This document shows, in pieces, positions 60,100-64,000 of a stretch of DNA of 64,000 nt. The stretch is taken from assembly GCA_963576725.1 (NCBI GenBank), contig OY755252.1:30336578-30400577 (forward strand). Direction: 5' to 3'. Position 1 is the stretch's first letter; every line of letters begins with the position of its first letter. A program made the position numbers and the translations under genes. Under the pieces are notes generated by a model that saw only the letters and a program-made list of their open reading frames with translations, made no database searches and was not told the origin of the DNA. This DNA comes from Azorinus chamasolen. Lineage: Eukaryota > Mollusca > Bivalvia > Cardiida > Solecurtidae.

Positions 60100-60650
60100 G
60101 TGAACATTTATAAATTCTTAATATTTTATTCATACTTGTCCAGCTTCATCGAAAAGCGGATCTGGATTTTTTTCTAACAGTGTACGTAGGCTCAGGCTCT
60201 TACACTGTTCGGGATACAGAGTTTGGTGAACGTTTGTCTTCTTGTATAAGTGATGAACGGCTAAAATTAAATGAGAGTTGAATTGCAACGTGAGGAACAG
60301 AAATAATTATGTGCAGTTTTCAGTTGATCAATCATATCGCTATCTCAAATTACTCTTATAATTTGAAATCTTGAACAATATCCGCTGTGTCAGAACTGTT
60401 TTACAATTCAGCATTTCATTAGCAATCTAAAATTATTTTTTCCTTCTCTCAAGTTAATGCTCCTTTTCAGTAGATTTATTCAAATAGGTTGTAGCTAAAA
60501 TAGCCAATGACGTAATGGATTGATGCAATGTATGCAGAAAGGCATCCGTGAAGCATCTTTCGTATATACCTATTTATATATAAACAGTGCTAACGAACCT
60601 TTTATATGGATGGGTATCTATTCTGTGACATTGATTCTAAGATCAATAAA

Positions 60651-60836
60651 CCACAGTAGAACTTCGGTATCTCGAACAGGGGCAACTCGAACCCGAGATA
60701 CCTCGAAATAAATATCAGGTCCTTCCGCATTTTACAATTATTCTAAAATGTATTACTGCGCATATCTAGAAACGCAAAAGACAGCATAATGCAGATATAT
60801 AGTAATGCTGTAAGCTCCTATAGGACTGAACTTGAA
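60651..60836. mobile_element. T3 miniature element, truncated after the centre
   Basis: ACAGTAGAACTTCGGTATC end. The match runs to the hairpin centre (GCTCCTATAGGA) and then stops. Confidence 0.55.
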
Positions 60837-61424
60837 AAAAGTGTTAAGACTATATATCAGATGACTGGAACTTCTGTTTATCGAATAAGTGATTCATATG
60901 TTTCTTCGAATTTTAAGATAATAAAGATCAGTTGTATTTTCTCGCTTTTCATATGTACTCGGTTACCTGAATTATTTTAGATAGAAGTAGTAGAAATTCT
61001 CATCTGAACAACATCTTATCTGGTGTATTCATACGCGCCATTAGGCGAAACTCAATAGATGGGGATAACTCTTACATAATTTATTTTACAGTTTCGATAT
61101 GATTTCTAAACGAAAAACAGAGTAGAACTATGAAAACAAAGCATTTTTACTGTTTTGCACATTTTTTTCAAAGAAAACAATAATCGGTCTGAAAATAAGT
61201 CAGAAGGCAATTTAAAGTAGGAGTTTCTGTCCAGGTAGGAAATCTCTCTAGCTTGATTTGTGCACCCTTACCCAACAGCTGATTGTTGTTATTGGATACG
61301 GAAGTCGTACTTCGCAAAACGAAAGTACATGTAGTATTTTACAAAACCCGTTAATCTACTTGTTTTAGGGCGTGTTTAGGAGAGTAAGATAAATAATAAA
61401 TAAAAATAAAAAATAAGCAAGGAT

Positions 61425-61500
61425 TTTCTATACCCTCAGTTGGTCTTTTCCGGTCAGAAACTCATTTTCCACTGAGAACAGACCAACATCGGGTATAGAA
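61425..61500. repeat. Hairpin
   Basis: TTCTATACCC-TCAGTTGGTC pairs with GACCAACATCGGGTATAGAA around a 35-base loop; no gene nearby. Confidence 0.7.
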
Positions 61501-61643
61501 GCACCCGTCTTTAACAAAATCTATGCTTGATGCTTTTAGTCTTCACCAAGTTGTTTCATTGTATTTTTATTTCCTCTGTAACTTTTATTGTATCGACATT
61601 TGACTCTCTGGATATCGATGGTTTTATTATGATTAGGTATATC

Positions 61644-63922
61644 AGTAGTATACTAAATAGGCGTTCTGGGACACCCCTTATAGAACCTCTATACTTCAAA
61701 CTAACCGCTATAACAATAGAAAACTGATCAGTTAAGGGTCTATGGGACTTCTTGTTTTATGGGTCTATTCGAATTATAACTCGCTATATAAATTTGTTTA
61801 CTTTTAAGCACCTTCATATCTGGCGCATATCTATTAACCTGTTTTAAAACTTTTTATTAGAGCGCATTTTTAGTCAGGTCTACCACGAGTTTCGGCTACT
61901 TTTTTCTGCAAGCAAATATCGAACCTGTATCTCCGAAACAGCAATACAACCTCTGCAACTCCAAACAAAAGAAAAGATAAACTTGCAACAATTGTGGCTG
62001 AGAAATAGAACTACACTACTATATATCCACCAGAAATACAAACTAGTAGATTGTTCGTATACCCAACAGCATACAATTCTCCCAAGTTCCAACCCATCCA
62101 TTCTTTTGTCGTTTTGCTGTCTCCTCTACAAAGACTGCTTCCTTGTACATGTTCCTTTGCAATGTTTTGTAGATATTCCAAACTTGTTGCATATTCCTTT
62201 GTATTTTTCGTTGTATGGGAAACGTGGAAGACTGGCATTTTTGTACACAAGTTCCATGTTGTATATGTATTGAAAAAACAAATATATACAAAAAGTATAC
62301 ACAGAATCCGCTACATATCGAAAGTGTCCCTTTTGGGGCCAAACATACAAACATTCCCCTACAAAAAATAGAAACAAAAAAACTAGAAAACAAAACAAAT
62401 TGGGGGGAGACAAACATAGAAACTCCCCCCCCCACGACAAACAAACAATTATTTTCCAACAAAATACATTTTTTTCTCGAAGAGAACTCCGAATGGAACC
62501 CGCTACAAAGAAAATATAGAAACAAATTGGGGGCCAAACATAGAAACATTCCCCCACAAATAAAAAAAATAAAAATATAATACTCTACAAAGAAAAATAG
62601 AAAGAAATAGGGGGCAAAACATAGAAACATTCCCCCACAAACAAAAAACTATTTTCCAACAGAGTATATTGATAGACACATCTTTGTTTTCTATTGCATG
62701 TACTTCTACTTTTTGCAATAAAGTGTACACGTCCTCTATTGTCTTTTTCTCTTCTTAAGAGAAAACAAAAGTAAAAAGTAGAAGTGCATGAAATAGAAAA
62801 ACAAGATGTGTCTATAGATATACTCTCTTTGCTAGATATAGACGAAGAAGTTAATGTTGTAGACAAACTACAAGAAGAAATACAAGAAGTACAAGAAGGA
62901 CAGGAAGAAAAACAAAAAGAAACTCTTTCTGCGATAGATAGAGTTGGACAGATTGTAGAAACATGTACAAAGCTGGGACAGTTGGTGTGCTACATTCCAG
63001 CTGCAAATGGTATTGGTACTGCAATATACACTACATGGAAACACTGCAAAGAAAATGCAAAGAATATGGAATTTCCACCACCAGAACCAAAAATACCAAC
63101 CAAAAATACCAGAACCAAAAATATCGAAACCCCCCAAAAAGGACCCTCACATCATGTTGCAGCGGGTTCCATTGCCCAAGTATCTTTTTCCTTTTGGACG
63201 TATTTGCTAGAAAACTTTATCTTCGAAAAACAAAACAAAATATGTAGTTTGTTGGAAAACATTTTTTTGTTGGGGGGGGGATGTTTCTATGTTTGGCCTC
63301 CCAATTTTTTTTCTAATTTTCTTTGTAGAGTATTATGTTTGGTTTTTTTTCTTTGTTGGGGAATGTTTCTATGTTTGGCCCCCAATTTTTTTTCTATTTT
63401 TTCTTTGTGGATTTTTGCCCCCATTTGTTTCTATTTTTGCTTTGTAGCAGGCACCCCAATTTTTTTTCTATTTTTCTTTGTAGAGTATTATTTTTTCTTT
63501 TTTTCTTCTATCTACTATTTTCTGTTTCTTGTGGATATACTCGTATAGTAGTGTAGTTCTATTTCTCTGCCACTATTGTTGCAAGTCTATCTTTTCTTTT
63601 GTTTGGAGTTGTAGAGGTTGTAGTGCTGTTTTGGAGATACATGTTCGACATTTGCTTGCAGAAAAAAGTAGCCGAAACTCGTGATAGACCTGACTAAAAA
63701 TGCGCTCTAATAAAAAGGTTTAAAACAGGTTAATAGATATGCGCCAGGTATGAAGGTGCTTAAAAGTAAACAAATATATATAGCGAGTTATAATTCGAAT
63801 AGACCCATCAAACAAGAAGTCCCATAGACCCTTAACTAACCATTTTTCTATTGTTATAGCGGTTAGTTTGAAGTATAGAGGTCTATAAGGGGTGTGCCAG
63901 AACCCCTATTTAGTATACTACT
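61644..63922. mobile_element. Foldback element of 2.3 kb with about 1.1-kb inverted arms
   Basis: Terminal inverted repeats of about 390 bp (61644-62030 versus 63535-63922) begin AGTAGTATACTAAATAGG and are flanked by ATATC on both sides (61639-61643 and 63923-63927). The inner arms are also inverted copies with more change, meeting at a centre near 62740 (GACACATCTTTGTTTTCTA pairs with its complement). CCCCCACAAA and TTTGTGGGGG-like blocks recur. Long termini starting AG recall Polinton-type ends, but those have 6-bp duplications and no Polinton gene is recognisable. Confidence 0.65.
62784..63548 (+). CDS. Unrecognised coding-like frame in the right arm of the foldback element
   Basis: Begins two-thirds of the way into the element. 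Residues 1-60 are acidic (LLDIDEEVNVVDKLQEEIQE) with coiled-coil character. Residues 70-100 contain a hydrophobic segment (LVCYIPAANGIGTAIYTTW). Residues 115-140 are Pro/Lys/Thr-rich. After about residue 145 the frame runs through T-rich repeats and is probably not real protein. The left arm contains a diverged, broken reverse complement. The first 145 residues have a protein-like composition, but I recognise no family. Confidence 0.35.
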   Translation: MHEIEKQDVSIDILSLLDIDEEVNVVDKLQEEIQEVQEGQEEKQKETLSAIDRVGQIVETCTKLGQLVCYIPAANGIGTAIYTTWKHCKENAKNMEFPPPEPKIPTKNTRTKNIETPQKGPSHHVAAGSIAQVSFSFWTYLLENFIFEKQNKICSLLENIFLLGGGCFYVWPPNFFSNFLCRVLCLVFFLCWGMFLCLAPNFFSIFSLWIFAPICFYFCFVAGTPIFFLFFFVEYYFFFFSSIYYFLFLVDILV

Positions 63923-64000
63923 ATATCGTAAATAGCAAGTGGCTATGTAACCCTCTTTCCTGTAGAGATGCCATCCCAAATAGAACACAGTAAACCCTTC

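Larger units (their letters stand above)
48049..60260 (+). repeat. Segmental duplication, second copy (gene B plus exon D)
   Basis: Direct duplicate of 30541-38120. It carries a 5.5-kb mobile-element insertion (53075-58606) absent from the first copy and a T/G-rich insertion of about 300 bp in intron 1 (about 48697-48995). Direct orientation and similar order suggest an ancient tandem duplication, later separated by the material at 38-48 kb. Confidence 0.75.
60260..61640. other. No gene recognised
   Basis: Contains a P4 relic, the truncated T3 element and a hairpin (61425-61500); otherwise AT-rich sequence. Confidence 0.4.

Noticed and set aside
62043..62630. 195-codon minus-strand frame in the left arm of the 2.3-kb foldback element
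   Set aside because: Most of it reads through T/C-rich repeat blocks (FLCLAPNLF-like repeats); its right-arm partner is coding-like only in the other orientation.

Overview
This is a eukaryotic, AT-rich, intron- and repeat-laden window that most likely comes from a bivalve mollusc. That inference rests on three things: two intact three-exon genes for small secreted 12-cysteine proteins that resemble the bivalve Cvsi-type (MEROPS I83) serine protease inhibitors, Penelope-like reverse transcriptase relics of a type familiar from bivalve genomes, and a very high load of short foldback elements. Species and protein-family names are inferred from pattern memory; no search was run. Nothing looks bacterial, and I see no CRISPR array, rRNA or operon.

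Layout. 0-9.2 kb: a graveyard of Penelope-like and LINE fragments, including an inverted pair of about 0.7-kb blocks (2.83-3.53 and 6.41-7.07 kb) around LINE reverse transcriptase and GIY-YIG endonuclease remnants, plus tRNA-like sequences. 9.2-22.6 kb: almost solely foldback elements. They include two elements (13470-14577 and 20681-21987) with exact 8-bp target duplications, and many TTAA-flanked (piggyBac-like) and TA-flanked (Tigger/pogo-like) miniature elements. 22.9-24.5 kb, minus strand: a single-exon class A GPCR whose frame is preserved for about 548 codons but carries four in-frame stops. 25-30.5 kb: miniature elements, a 12-bp minisatellite, GACA and CAA/CAG runs, and one possible terminal exon. 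30.5-38.1 kb and 48.0-60.3 kb: a segmental duplication. Each copy holds one complete inhibitor-like gene (31105-35758 and 48603-52219) followed by an isolated first exon of a related gene (37939-37975 and 60063-60099). 41-43.9 kb: a decayed Penelope-like element. 46.6-48.0 kb: a TTAA miniature element abutting a third 8-bp-TSD element. 53.07-58.61 kb: a nested transposon cluster inserted into the second copy of the duplication. 61.64-63.92 kb: a 2.3-kb foldback element with kilobase-scale arms and a coding-like centre.

The two inhibitor-like genes are probably the only functional protein genes here. They share a TATA-like box, a signal-peptide first exon, phase-1 introns and a polyadenylation signal. 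Comparing the two halves of the duplication gives filled and empty sites for several insertions, so the window records the target choice of its own transposons. The most unusual signals are three: a histidine-rich loop in the second inhibitor domain, a palindromic core (GCTCCTATAGGAGC type) shared by miniature-element families with otherwise different termini, and a short reading frame kept in the arms of the 8-bp-TSD foldback elements.
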